Of a DNA stretch of 64,000 nucleotides, positions 23,975 to 37,029 are shown one piece after another; positions within the stretch are counted from its first letter, which is position 1; every line of letters begins with the position of its first letter. This stretch comes from Pteria penguin (lineage: Eukaryota > Mollusca > Bivalvia > Pterioida > Pteriidae). Position numbers and translations under genes: made by a program. The notes below the pieces were generated by a model. That model was not told the DNA's origin and ran no database searches. It saw nothing but the letters and a program-made list of their open reading frames with translations. The DNA lies in contig CM068592.1 in NCBI GenBank assembly GCA_035048485.1, forward strand, positions 31,556,001 through 31,620,000, in the 5' to 3' direction.

Positions 23975-24301
23975 ATGGAAAATGCATCATTAACAAACTC
24001 TATAACTAACACCTCGAATGTGTACCAAGATTTAGCGCCATTTTTCGGCAAGGAATTCAGTGTGATGATACCGGTGATATGGGGGCTCATCGTGTTAGCA
24101 GGGTCTCTTGGGAACGGTCTTGTGATATTTACCTTATGTAAAAACGGTGAGATGACAGCAACCATATGTTATGTCATAAATCTGGCGTTTGCTGACCTAC
24201 TATTTATCATTGTTGTGGTAAATGTATCTGCCATTGGATTTTCATTTCCAAGCTGGATATTTGGGGATTCAATCTGCAAATTCTTCATGTATATGATTTA
24301 T
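23975..24301 (+). CDS. Neuropeptide GPCR (galanin/kisspeptin/allatostatin-A receptor-like), exon 1
   Basis: This is the first coding exon of a class A receptor for a peptide, acting at the plasma membrane through G proteins. It encodes residues 1-109. The N-terminus has Asn-glycosylation sequons at N3 and N12. TM1 (about 31-55) contains the G-N motif (N47 = N1.50). TM2 (about 63-86) contains L-A-F-A-D (D74 = D2.50). ECL1 has W94-x-F-G, and C101 is the conserved TM3 disulfide cysteine. The start is set by ATG 23975, with an in-frame TGA 12 bases upstream. The exon ends in phase 0 at a perfect GTAAGT donor (24302), and the next exon completes TM3. Where related receptors usually have Pro at the end of TM2, this protein has N83. 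The ligand is unknown. Confidence 0.9.
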
Positions 24302-25189
24302 GTAAGTATTATTATTTTTCACGTTTTCATCCCGACATTTTATGCATGCATTATAAAAGTATGATAAATATTTCACGGATTGGTGAAAGCTGTCAGAGAA
24401 TTTAAGTCTAAGGAAATGTCATGGATCGTTCTTTTTCGATTCATCAAATGGTCTGACTAAAAAGGCGGAGGTGTATAGATATTAAAGTGTATAACAACGG
24501 GATAGTTGTAATACAGTCTATGTTCATTTGACCGAATCTGTTTTCATATGTAAGAACCCTGTACCCGCATATTCTCCTATCACGGAATTACTGAAAACTC
24601 ATTATCTCACCGCAGATATACTAATAAAAATTACGAATTACCACATAAAGCCCTTCATTATATAAAACATGGAATACCTACTTTCGATGGTTAATTAAAA
24701 TAGTATTTTCATGCTCTCTGTTACACGCATTCTGATTGGTTAAACGTATGAAAAATTGCAAGGGGATTCACGTTTCACCATGACGTTAGTTTTGAACGAC
24801 GTCGTCAAAGACGTTGCCAGGTGACGTGTGTAAGTTTTTTTTCCTAAAAAGATTAGAATAGGGTTACCATGCTAGTGTTTTACAAAGATTGACAGGGTAT
24901 CGGCGAATTTTCTTTCAGAAATATCCGTTTCACTCTATTTCTCATATCCCTTTCTAACACGCGGGCACAAGAACCCCTAACTTGTTGTGCTGTAAATTTG
25001 TTTGGTCGTCAACGTGTAGCTGTATAATATTAGCAGGTGGGTTGTTGAAAATGATCAATTTGAACGGGTTTTTATAAAGTATTCGATTGGATAATATTTA
25101 CTAGCTCTTTGTGCCTTGTTTGACTTTTGCTATATGTTTTGTCGAGAATTCCACTGATTCTTTGAGTATCCCTCTATTTCTTCATTTGG
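24302..25189 (+). other. Start of receptor intron 1; nothing recognised
   Basis: Intron 1 spans 24302-38123. This first part has no supported gene. Sequence at 24720-24990 (GATTGG, CACGTTTCACCATGACGT) looks like repeat material but has no second copy here. Confidence 0.5.
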
Positions 25190-25445
25190 AAAATAACTTG
25201 TGTCACATGACTATGACACTAAAAACAATGTACCGTATTGGGCATTCACGGACCCCTGAAATTCAGAGGTGAGACCAGGTGCCCGGGAGGAGTGAGCGTC
25301 TCCTGTTTGGCTAGCCACACCCGCCGTGAATGCCCATACATACAGACGAAACAAATATAATTCAGCACTGTATATATACACAAATGTGAACAAACACTGT
25401 GTAGGAAGTATCACAGCCATATAACATCAGGAAAAGTGGTATAAG
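25190..25445 (-). mobile_element. N4-type retroelement 3' tail with structured domain
   Basis: It is near-identical to 37433-37690 (same strand) and related to 35000-35220 (opposite strand). In the minus orientation a perfect 12-bp stem (25324-25335 with 25240-25251) encloses a domain of about 96 bases. Inside it are an 8-bp hairpin (25252-25259 / 25263-25270, one G-U) and the GGGTGT / GGCACCT pair. No RT is attached. Confidence 0.75.
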
Positions 25446-25699
25446 ATCAATATCGAATTATTAGGATAAGTTTCTGTGCGATTTTAATACATAGAGAGAA
25501 CATGTAAAGTGAAATACTAGCTATTGTGCCCTAACTAAAAATAAGACAAACTACATGTCCTAATCTGGATTACACAGGCAATCATCTTGCTCATTTTGTT
25601 GTTACGGTCAATGGACAAGTATCTGATTTGACACTCAGACATGCTCATTCAAGATCACGGGTAGCTCTTTGTACTTATTTTGCAAAAAGAGAAAAAAAG

Positions 25700-25785
25700 A
25701 CGTATTTTAGAAGCGTTAAATAAATCTGTTAGCACATCAGTTTCAAAAATGTGCATATGGTGCACCAAATCAATATACGTATATA
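25700..25785 (+). repeat. Degenerate hammerhead-bearing repeat fragment
   Basis: AAAAATGTGCATATGGTGCA then CCAAATCAATATA matches the end of 19195-19510. The upstream core is lost. Confidence 0.5.
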
Positions 25786-26129
25786 CATTCTGATATTTAA
25801 AATACAAGAGTTTATATTCATCAACTACAAATGATATTATAGTCTTGTTGGTTGTGATTGTTAAATCACTGTAGCATTTTACCATTGCCATGTTTGTGTG
25901 CAGATCATGGTCTGACCGAATGGAAAGATCTGTCAATGTGTGTATCCAACGCATCAGTAGATTCTCCTGATAATCACATTGCTCTATCACCAACTACTGG
26001 CCTCTATCATATAAACAATTAACTTGTTTAGTGATAATGAACATTGGATAGCCTTCTGTACATTTTAACGATTAATTTATAAATGAGGAAAGAAAAGTAT
26101 ATAGTGTAAGGATATGAAACAATACATAA

Positions 26130-26330
26130 GGACATCACAAAAATATTCGATTATAGCGCAGTTACGATACCGACATAGGACGGTCATTTGATATGACAAT
26201 AGTTTATCAATTGGTGTGGTTCTCCGGTTTACAGGCCCATCTTCCCGCTCACCCCAACGGCAGAATAATCAAAGTACACACATTTAAAACTATAAAGATT
26301 CCTCCAAATGGAGCGTCTTAAGTTGAGTGG
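26130..26330 (-). mobile_element. Family A 3' tail (diverged, 5'-truncated)
   Basis: It shares CGATACCGACATAGGACGGT, CAATTGGTGTGGTT, GGCCCATCTTCCCGCTCACC and the following block with the other A tails. Confidence 0.75.
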
Positions 26331-26754
26331 TCCTAAAAATATATAAAAAAAAAAAAAACACGTATAGTATTATAAACTTCCTTATGGTGCTTTGTAAAAT
26401 TAACTATCAGCCAAACCAGAAGTAACATTAAAACGTTCTAAGTGCATTTGCATTATGAGGCTCATAATAAAGCCAAGGACGATTTCAAGATAATACATCG
26501 TTTGTCAGTAAATCTATGAATGTGCGTGTCAGATGTTTCTAACTGAGTAGTGCTGGGTATCTTAGAATATTTTAGTAACTGAAAATTTGTCTGCCAGATT
26601 TAGTAATTGAGGTGCCATGGGCAGAGCTATGCGGTCTAGAGAATCAGCGTGAGGTCAAGTTACTAAGAAAGAATTGGAAACTCGTGTTGTAAAAAGTAAT
26701 TTCTTTTGTGATTATGAAGATGAAATGATTTCCATGTTTAATTGTAGTCCATTC

Positions 26755-27010
26755 ATGAGGAAATACACAGAGATAATATTGCTGGATATTTTGATCGTGC
26801 TTCTGTACTGACCCAAAGTATATAGACCAAATTTTATATGAAAAACAATCTGTATAATATACTTATATTAAGGGGGTCTGCCTCTAAATACCTTCTTTGG
26901 TTCTTAGGTTCAGGTCAATTTAGAAATGAGTTGTTCTTCGAATATTTTACTATCGATTTCCAGTTTTTGACCTTAAATAATTATCGATATGCGCATACGG
27001 TGTACCAATA
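26755..27010 (+). repeat. Degenerate hammerhead-bearing repeat
   Basis: It has a GTGCTTCTGTACTGACC block at the front and ATGCGCATACGGTGTACC at the end, both in the order of the family. The core is lost. Confidence 0.5.
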
Positions 27011-27504
27011 TATTCTGATAATTATATGATATGTATTAAATTCTATTCTATGTGTGAAGTAGTTATACCGCAACTGCATTTCAATCAATTTTCAATTTTT
27101 ATGTTTTTATTCTGTATTCATTTTCATGTCCGAGGCTACATCTGTCATACATCATAATCAAACTTCCTTTTCATATCCTTTGATTCATGACACCACAATG
27201 CTTTTCGTATTATTTATTGAGCGTGAAACTGTATTACTTTTAGCTATTTTCGCAAAGGGCACCCATTGTCATTGGCATTTACATAGTTCAACGAGAGTTG
27301 ACACAGCTCTGTTTCTATAGTGAAAAATGGACATTGACGAAATATTTGCCGAGACAAATAAAAAAAAATTAAAAAGAGAAAAGAAATAGAAAAGAAAGAG
27401 ACCTGATTCTACGACAAAACTGACAAAGAGGACACAAATTAGAACAGTTTGCCACATACATCATATACTCGACTACAGAAGAATCTATTTAACGCAGTCA
27501 ATAT

Positions 27505-27730
27505 ATATATCCAATAAACAAGCTGTGTTTGTGAAACACTAATGCCGCCGGCTGTAACAAAGTCCAAAGGTTATTTTTAGTGTGAAGGGCATTGTCAAGG
27601 TCAAAAGATCATCGATCTTGGTGTCATTTGAAAAGGCTTTATTAGTTGAATACGCATGTGAATTATAAAGTCTCTATCCCTCAAGGTTCAAAAGTTTTGG
27701 TCAAGGTTAAAGATGACATCAGGCAAACAA
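27505..27730 (+). repeat. AGGTCA-rich dispersed repeat
   Basis: AAGCTGTGTTTGTGAAACAC, then CAAGGTCAAAAGATC and TGGTCAAGGTTAAAG. The head matches 31018-31060, and the body resembles 46235-46690. Confidence 0.65.
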
Positions 27731-30344
27731 ACAGATCCGGGGTTATAAAAAGTAAAAAAAAAAAACAAAACAAAACAAAAAAAAAAACAAAAAAAACAAA
27801 AAAAAAAAAAAGAAAACCAAACTTAAAAAAAGACAAACATACGCATAGATATTTCATAAATCCCTTCAAACGTCGATGATAAAACGAACTAACTAGTTAT
27901 GATTATAGAATATAATTACAGATACTTATGTATATAATAAGACAGGCAGACTAAACTGATCTAATACAGAGACATTACGTTGCTTACATGTCGATTATTT
28001 ATAGAGCTTTGAGTGTGAGTGCTTTTATAGTACGTACTGTTTATGTAGTGTGTGGGCAAACCGTCTGGCAATAACGACCGAGAGACGGTTGTCGCTTAAA
28101 TTGACCGTCCTAGGTCGGTACCTTAACTCCTATCAAATATCTTGGGACGTATTTATGTGCTTACAGAACCTACATAACGCATTTAGTAGCGTGCTTTTAA
28201 TGGTGGTCGAAAGGTCCTAGGCTTGTGAATCAACTGAATGACTTTAGTTTCCTGCATTTTGGATGAGGCTGTAAAACACGAGGTTCTGTGTCATAGTACA
28301 CATCGACATATACATAATCAATAACAGTGTCTGATTGACCCATTGAATTGGTCTACATTTCTTTGATTTCATCATATCAATTAGCGCAAAAACTTTTACA
28401 CATGTATTTAGTAATTACCCGATTCGTAAATTTCTGTTAGATTTTTGTGACGGCCATTTCTAGCAAGCAGGAGATGCTTTCTCTCTTTGACCTTTAAGGT
28501 GTTCACTTTATACTACCGATTTGGCATTATCCATCATTGCATCAACCTAGCATTTCTTTTGAATTAACGAATTCTAAAAACGATAAAATGTTTATATGAT
28601 GAGACTGCACGACTGCGGTATATTAATGCTTATATAACGCTGCATTTGATCATGGGTTTCTCCAGAAATAGTAAAGATGTCGTTATTTTATCCAATTATA
28701 TGTATATGAAATCAGTTATCGTGTTATACCAGACAGGATTATAAGGGAATTGACATTGCCATCAATGCCTCGCATTTCAATTGATAACCTAAGAACGGTC
28801 AAGTATTGTATCAAGATATTTTTGAAAACATGATTTTGTCATTAAAACTATTTTGTAAAATGTCTTAGGTGAATGACTGACAATCATTAAATGTTAAAAA
28901 TAGAACAATGTTAAAGCATGATTCAAAATAGAGAATTAGTCAGTACCTCTGTGTAATCTTCGAGACACCAATCCACACTGACCTCTCTCTAATTGTACAT
29001 GTTCTTCTTGGTGGGGTATATTTACATATGTCTTTGTCTAAAGTTGAGGACAAAATCTGTTTAAATGCAAATAAATCAATAATACGTTGATACCAACTAA
29101 CAACTTTCTAATTTTTTTGGGATAGTTTAGATTTAAAATATAGTGGATCCCGGTGGACAGCTGCCTTCTACGAAGCGGTATGAATATTAGGGGAAAAAGC
29201 ACATTTACATTTAGGATTCTTCGTTAGTAGGACCTGATCTGTATCTCAGGACTGACGTATTGTTAAATTTAATTTGCTTGTCATATTGCACAACTTCACA
29301 GGATATTTTTTCAGTGCATCAGAGTATATAAACTTTTTCTCGTTAAATCTGATGAAATTTATGGATAAATCTAAAAGTAGCATTAATGTTTTTCTTGCAA
29401 TTTATAGAGAATAGAGTTTTTCAGTTATTGTGTACTATGTCTTTTTAATGTCCAGTTTCTATGGTTAAAAGTGTGATGTATGCACTACAATGTACAAAGA
29501 AGTAGAGATTTGACGAAGTTTGTAAATGACTAATTATTTATTAAATCATAAATACGCTAAAGAAATTAAAATGCAAACTAATTAGCATTTTAACAAATAG
29601 GGGAAATCCCAAACATAAACAAAAACCAGACAAACTCCCAACACTAAAACATTTCCAAGAACAGAGTTGTGGACCCGATTGTATCTGTTTCGCTTTCAGT
29701 ATTGTATTCAGAATTCGTTACAATGAAAGCGTAGTGTATACCATGCAATACTAAGGAACGTTCGAAATGTGGGATTTGGTTTAGGTCACCAAGAGTACAT
29801 TTACATAACGGATACGACGTTTATTTTTTTTTTCTGTATATACTTATATTATATATCTAAAAATCACATTGTAAAGCATTTCCAAATTTTAAGTTGATAT
29901 CTATTCATCGTACCGTTAATGTCTGTCAGTAAACGTCATTCCTAATGAGTTAAATTGCCTGAGATCAACTTTTCCTTGATTTCTTCATATAAGTCTTAAC
30001 GTAAGTGCAAATTAATTTTTGATTATTTTTTGCAATTTCTACTTGTAATGTCATGTATGAAATCAATACAAATGTAATAAGAATATGAGAAGGCTAGATA
30101 CCATCAGCATACACAATGTCATTAGTCAGAAATATAGTGAGTAAGATGGTCATAGATCTGTATTGCTTTTTAAATAGATTTTGTTAAGACATATCAGGCT
30201 AAAGTACACCTTCAAAGCTCTTCATGAAACATAAAAAATTATTGTATCATATCTTTCTTCTGAAACAAAGCTTAGATATTTCGTATTGTAGAAAAAAATG
30301 AACAAATATATGAATAAAAAACGATACAACGGAAACGTGCATGC
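27731..30344. other. Intron 1 interior; no gene
   Basis: The A-rich tract 27755-27835 is low complexity. A short A-tail remnant sits at 28095-28135 (TTGACCGTCCTAGGTCGGTA). A damaged tail motif is at 28448-28490 (TAGCAAGCAGGAGATGCT). Otherwise nothing is supported. Confidence 0.5.
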
Positions 30345-30545
30345 ATTTCCGACGCCGAAATTTCATTTAAACTACATTTCATACCGTGAGTAGGATAATT
30401 TGATTTCGTGTTCTTGTCTCCTTCATGTGTTCATCTGTGTATATTTATGTATTTACTTCCTCGACTTGAAACGTTGTTGCAGGACTTTTGTAACCAGGGG
30501 ACGCTTATTCCTCCCAGGCACCTGGTCTCACCTCGATTATAAAAC
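30345..30545 (+). mobile_element. Family N1 3' tail with internal deletion
   Basis: It is colinear with 2205-2440, sharing GTTCTTGTCTCCTTCA, GTATATTTATGTATTTACTT and GCAGGACTTTTG. The GACGGGTGT block of the structured domain is deleted, while CACCTGGTCTCACCTCGAT remains. Confidence 0.75.
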
Positions 30546-31017
30546 GGCCATTTCTCCTTTGATGTGTTAACTAGAAAACGGTAGTTTAAGTAACATTGTT
30601 GTATACATGAAACATTAAGTTCTACTATAATATATTTGTAAACCAAACATCGACAATTGTATCGCCTTAAAATCGAAGCAACATGAGCAATAACTACAAT
30701 ATAAGCCTGAGTACATGTACGGCAATAATCCATGTGAACAGCTTTAGGAGTGACGCTAGTTACAACAGAACTAGATACTTTTAGTACTGTCCTGTCAAAG
30801 TTATCAAACACGTATGCTGATTATAGCTGATTAGCTCCATCCAAAGTCAAAATGGTATCTCGAAGTATTTCCTACTTACTTGGAAAATAGAAAGTACTCT
30901 TCATTAGTGGAAAAGGTAATGACAATTTCGGATTCAAAGAGCATTAAAAAAGAAAACGTAGTAACTACGAGTTATTATTTGTTTGAAATACATCTACTCT
31001 TTATAAACAAAATTCTT
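30546..31017. other. Intron 1 interior; nothing recognised
   Basis: The 126-codon minus-strand ORF at 30811-30431 overlaps the N1 tail and has no domain signal. Confidence 0.5.
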
Positions 31018-31395
31018 CTAGCAACAAGATGTGTTTGTGAAACACGAATGACATAGGCGGCAACAAAGTCAAAAAAGGCAAATTTTACAATGTCCTATCT
31101 TGATTACACTCCACCACATAGGAATATGTATATGAAATGTGGAAACCCTACCTCTCACGAATCAAAACTAATAATCAATATTAAAGTTTTTTTAAACGTT
31201 GGAAGAAGTAACAATCATGATCACCAGGTTAAAAAATATGGTAGTGATGAAAATGTCTTGTCAGAAGGAAATCGCATTGGAAATATGGAAGCCCTACTTC
31301 AAAAGTAATAACCACCTTTAAAGTTTTTGAAATGTAGGTCAGAGGTCACAATCAAGGACCCTAGTGTAATTTTAACAGAAGTGTAGTGTTGACAA
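31018..31395 (+). repeat. AGGTCA-rich dispersed repeat
   Basis: It starts GCAACAAGATGTGTTTGTGA and continues with ATGTATATGAAATGTGGAAA and GTAGGTCAGAGGTCACAATC. It is the same family as 27505-27730 and 46235-46690. The 72-codon ORF inside is not considered a gene. Confidence 0.6.
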
Positions 31396-32404
31396 GGAAA
31401 CAGACAAAAAAAAAAGGAAGACTTAACAAAATACAAGACAGAATTCATCAGGCTGTATGGCATAAATCATCGAGGATATGCACGTAAAACATGATAATAG
31501 TCAAATAAACAAAGTAACGACTTTACAAAAATATTTCATTCTACTCCAGTTACAAATACCTCATTAGTTCCACGCAGGGTTTGAACATTTAAGTATTGTT
31601 TTAAGTAACAATTCAAATGCAATGACTTCTTGATTTCAAATCGATATATATTTGCGTAGGAAACAGGACCTGCTTTCTCTAGATCATGGATAAAATAAAG
31701 TCAGAAGTAAACAAATCATGAAGGTGAAAACATACAATATCATCGAACCAAAAACAACCCAAAAAGCATATTCTTAGGAGCATAAATGAACACCCAAAAG
31801 AAAACGAGAAAAGAGTTTTCATCTCCTGATTACTAACAACACCCGTCATGTCTAGAACAAATTGAGATTGCTGGGTAAATACCAAGTGAAGGTGTGAAAT
31901 CTCTGTTCAAAATTTTTTGAATAGGTTTCAAACTATAATTTCGTTCATCTTTCTGGATACGGAGTTGCTATAATTAAGATATGAATACAATTTGGGTAAG
32001 CGATGATGGAATATTGCTTCTGGAAAGGGAAAGTTGCCGATGCTGAAATTATTAAGTTTGTTTGGGAGTGAGGTCACATGTGACAACCAATGATGTTATA
32101 TAAAATGCTATCAAGATACGATGCCGTTTTATTGCTGTTGTCTGTTTTGTCCTTAACTTAATTTCATTTGCAGACAGTTTTCATGTAATCTTTGAATTGA
32201 GGATATTTCTGTTGAAACCTATTTTAAACAAAAAAGACCGGATTAATTCAGCATCAAAGCTTTAAAAAGGATGTAAGCAGGGATTGTAGCACAATCAATG
32301 CCCAGTAAAATACCGACAATTTGTTATGAAACTTTCTTCCTAACACAACAAAATGTTATTACCAAAAGTTAAACATCTTAATGGCATACATACAGCAACT
32401 AAAC
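31396..32404. other. Intron 1 interior; nothing recognised
   Basis: No supported gene. A small A-tail remnant may exist near 31530-31580. Confidence 0.45.
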
Positions 32405-32760
32405 CATTTGTATTACCTACGGCTACGACTGTGCCGTTTCCTAATTATGTGACAGCAAATAATACTATTTCGCTTATACTTGTGGCATCACGACGGGTGT
32501 GACCGGTCGGCAGGGGATGCTTACTCCATGGCACCTGATCCCCCTCAGTTTTGACAGAGGTTTGTGATTGTTTATATTATATTTACATATGTATTGTCGT
32601 GTTTCTTCGACTTCGAGTTGTGGATTTCGGAACAATATCTTGGATTTGTAGTTTCAGTGTACTTTTTTGTCAAATTATTACAATATTAACAATGAAGTTT
32701 CCTTGGTGACTTCTGTCATACAGCTGAGTAAGATCCTTTTATCTTTTCCTTTATTTTTAG
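32405..32760 (+). mobile_element. N3-type retroelement 3' tail
   Basis: It is colinear with 13690-13850 and extends to CTTGGTGACTTCTGTCATAC near 32700-32755, an end related to the family A terminus. The structured domain is closed by ATCAC/GTGAT (32487-32491 / 32574-32578). Confidence 0.65.
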
Positions 32761-34999
32761 AATGAAATATATTTTTCATATATGTCTAAATGGTCTACAA
32801 TCATGAATTTGAATTTGCAACGGTTAGTTTTACTAGTGAAATGAATTTTGATAATTTCTGGGGAGACAGTCTTTCTTATAATTTTGGATAAGGTTTGTTT
32901 AATGAAGTGTTTTAAAATCATATAACTTGAAAGAGTGAATGCTATAGAGACATGTGCCTTTCAGATATTTCAATATTTATACTGAATGGTTAACTATTCA
33001 CATTTAATCAATATATATATTTGAAGGCCAGATTTAATTTTCTGATAAATTTGAAGCATTTATCATAGAATATGACATCTCTTAATACTTACTGCTGAAT
33101 AATATACTGGAGACCAATTACGAATTCTAAACATCAAATTTGACATATAAACTTTGTATTGACCTGATCTGAAAATGTCTATTGGACTTAAATGATAAGT
33201 ATCTCTATCAAGCGCGATATACTTACTCTCTCAAGAAACCTGGTCTCACTGCCCGTTGGGAGTTCACTTTCTAAATAAATGTTCTTCCGTCTGTTTGCTA
33301 CTTGATTTTTCCATTTTACTGATTTTCTATGTGCTTTACTTTATGATTTCCATCATCATATTATCAGTATTTGACGGTTTGTGAAATCTTTATGTTGAAT
33401 ACTTTAATATTATACAAGTATTAAAGAGAGCACAATTAGTTTGTACATTAGAATTATATCAAATGAACTACTTATTGCAAAACAATGTCTCTCTACTCTG
33501 AACTTCGACGTGTTTTCTAGGTTAATTAAACCTACCGATTTAATAAGAAGTATACTTAGGTAACGAATTTATTAACAATTTAAATGTAATCATCACATTC
33601 ACTCCAGAATATTTAAATTCTAATTGTACTCCTAAATATACTTCGAAATTCCATTATTTACGATAAATGTAAAAGGAATCTAACAAATGCTGAATAAATT
33701 TCTATGTTTCTTCCATAAAAACGGTGTGGCCAGCATAATTAAAAATAAATTAATTAATCGAATACTGATATGTTTATCGACACCGGTAACACAAATCCAT
33801 TCGATCACACTTCCGGAAAATGTGTTGATGTGAAAACTGAATTAAATAATCTACATAAGATCTACATAAGGTTCATACCCGTATCCCGTTATAACTAATG
33901 TACAACTCATTGCTCTTAACATTTAATTGTGTTTCGGTTTTAATCTTTTTTTGAAACTAATCAAGTGCATTTGACCGACCTGCCCCTTGTTAAGCACAGG
34001 TTGCTTGTGTATAATCTGAATAGCCATCACTTGAGATACCGGTTCTAAAATATCGTCCTAACCCGTTCAGTTTTCTGTAATATATTTTTAAATCGTATAC
34101 TTGTTCGTATATATTCATTAATTTTGCATTCATAAAATCAGTATTGTAGTTGTTCTTCACATTTACGTTTTTCCCTTTCGTTATTCATTATTATTTCTGT
34201 TGTTGTTGTTGTTATATTTTTCATTTCTTCATTTTTGTTTCGAAATAAAAAGTTAGACAATTATGGACTTTTCATTTATAAAAACAATGTAATGTAGCAT
34301 TTCCTTCTGTTTATAACTTACATCATTTTCAGGCACTTGCAATCATTACGTGTGGGGAGACATCGAAATACCAGTTAATTAAACCTGTCGGTTTTTCTAT
34401 TCATCTACACTGTCAAAGATTTCTTGAAACACTTATTTAATCTTGTCACGAGTTTCTGATATAGTCATTTTAAACACACTCTTTTATACAAGGCATACAA
34501 TTAAATTCACAGAGTTAATAATGTAAAATACTCATACCACAGAAAGTTACATTATCGTTGACTTAACAGTCATATCGGCAAATAACTAGTCTTGAATCGG
34601 AGGCCTTTATATAGAAATAAACCTTTTCGATGGAATGTATTTAAATGATATTTCTATGTCCTTTCTCCGTCTTGAATTTTCTTTTATCGTCCTTCAAAGT
34701 CTTAAGTGCATTAAAGAGGTGTAGTAATTGAATGATACTACTGTTCAAAACGTCGCTCTCTACCCTTGTATCTAAAGTCATATCATCCACTTGTGTCATT
34801 TGCAATCTGCAGACACGTGACAAGGAAGCGAATGAATCAGATTATAAAACACATACTGGAAAACTGTTTTCATTCTAATGACTGATCAAGGGTAAGGTAT
34901 TATTGCCGGTCTTTTTTTTTTTTTTCTTCTTTTTTTTTTAATTTGGTTTGACGTATGTGTTATTATACCCTTTTCCTGATGTTCTGTGGCAGTGGCACT
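32761..34999. other. Intron 1 interior; nothing recognised
   Basis: Over 2 kb of AT-rich sequence with no convincing ORF or repeat. Confidence 0.5.
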
Positions 35000-35220
35000 T
35001 TCTACACAGTGTGTATTCACATTCATGTATATATACAGTGCTGAATTATATTGTTTCCTCTGTATGTAAGGGCATTCACGGCGGGTGTGGCTAACCAAAC
35101 TGGGGACGTTCACTCATCCTGGGCACCTGGTATCACCTCTGAAATCCGGGGTCCATGATTGTCCACTGTAGTACACAGTTGCAAGTGCCATAGTCATGTG
35201 ACACCAGTTACTTTCGTAAT
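35000..35220 (+). mobile_element. N4-type retroelement 3' tail
   Basis: It is the inverted counterpart of 25190-25445 and 37433-37690, through CACAGTGTGTATTCACATTC, GGGCATTCACGGCGGGTGTG and GGGCACCTGGTATCACCTC to CATGTGACACCAGTTACTTT. The outer stem is partly decayed. Confidence 0.75.
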
Positions 35221-37029
35221 TTACTTTTGTTTATTGTTTATATATGCATTTTTGGTACGAAGACAAATCAACAAAGTTTTATTTCCCCCACCCCTCCTTC
35301 TGACGGAACATATATGACGTCACCAAAGGATCGAGAACCCTTCAGTTTTCACAATAATGCCTTTCCGGACTTCAGTGTAAAGACAACGCATTCCCAATCT
35401 CTCTAGACCTAACTTTTCCTCCACTTTCATTTCTGGGTTTGCCAAATTCTCTCTTGAATTAACATCAGTATGTACGTTTACCAGGGTTTTTTTCCCTTAC
35501 ACAGTTCACGCACTACGGAGAAATGTAACATACGAGTTGAAATTGGTGTCCATTCTCACTTTTTTTTCCCTTGTGCAACCGGGTGCGATTGCCTCCTTGG
35601 TTATATACCAAGGTATGATGCATTGGTATGATTATATTCATTGAAGTTATGTTTCTTCCGGATTAATTACTAACCATTATGTGACATCAGATGATATGAT
35701 TGCGTAACATTACTTAACAGATCCAGATTGGCGTGAAAACCGCTCAATCTGTGATAAAAAGGTTGATAATAATAATGTGTGTATTTGCTACAAAACTGCA
35801 CTCAGTGGTCTGTTCTGTTTGATTAGACTCTTCATGTATGAATATTCACATAAGAACTCTATCAAATCATTACTTTTATTGCACGAAAATTATTGTACTG
35901 AAAATCAAATTTTACGACTCTTTACAGAAAAACGACTAAGATGGCCCGATGTTTACAATGAATGATAAACATATAGGTATAATTTACGACCATAAACTTG
36001 AAAAATACTACTCATTACCCACTGTCAATCTTTTTTTTATACACCCTCCCCCATTTCGGTTGGCAATGATAACTATATGACGGTACTTGAATATTGAATT
36101 AATACTTGTTTGTTTACTATTTAGGACTTTAGAATAGAATCGCATCCGATTTGTAATAGCGAAATGGACACTATCAAATCTGTACGTCAGCGACTTGGGT
36201 CAAAAATTTTAAATTTCTTGGTTTATGGATGTTTTCCTTCAGGTCGGTTGGAAGAAATAGAAAACTAAAATGGAGCTTTGACAGTGAAACTGTTTCTAGC
36301 ATTCATAAAAAGCTGAATGCATCTGGTTTACCGCTATGTCCGCGATTTATCTCTTTATTCTTGTTTGCGAATGACATATACATTTAAAAGCAGCCATGAC
36401 AGACAATAGGGCATACTTATCATTCACGGTTTTTTTCCCATAGCTTCATTTATGGTGTTATCCTTTGAAACCCAAACGGAATCGCATTTCTAAATGATAT
36501 AAGAAAACATAACATGGCATATACCTTCCTAATTGAATACTATTATATTTTTATTCCTGCAACCACAAAAAAAGAGAAAACAACAGTGATTTTAGATTCA
36601 ATCATTTTCGCACCATCGGCGACATTAAGAATACGAAATTAGCCAAAAAACAATTGAAAAAAAAAGAAAAATGAAATAACCCCCAAAACTCTGGCGTTAA
36701 TGCGGCCACATTCCTAAATATTTAGTATGTTAAGTATGCCCGATGGCCATGCGAATTATGCTATTGCAGTACAAACGCACTGTTCATGACTTTAATTGAG
36801 AATCGTCGTCAATGCTCCAGTGGGATAATCGTCTAGTGCACAAGCCGAAATATACATGCATACAAAGGTAGAATAATAATGAAAGACGCTAGCGTCTACA
36901 TGTTAACGGGCATGAGTAATTTAGTTAAAATAAATTTCATTATTTGATAGTTGAATAAAGACAGTTTTATACTAAATTGTGTATACTTAAAGTTAAATAT
37001 AAGTATGAAATATTCTTCATGCCTCACAT
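35221..37029. other. Intron 1 interior; one dispersed repeat, no gene
   Basis: Position 35240-35350 (ACAAATCAACAAAGTTTTA, then TCTGACGGAACATATATGAC) is the inverted match of 47640-47735. The remainder shows nothing supported. Confidence 0.5.
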
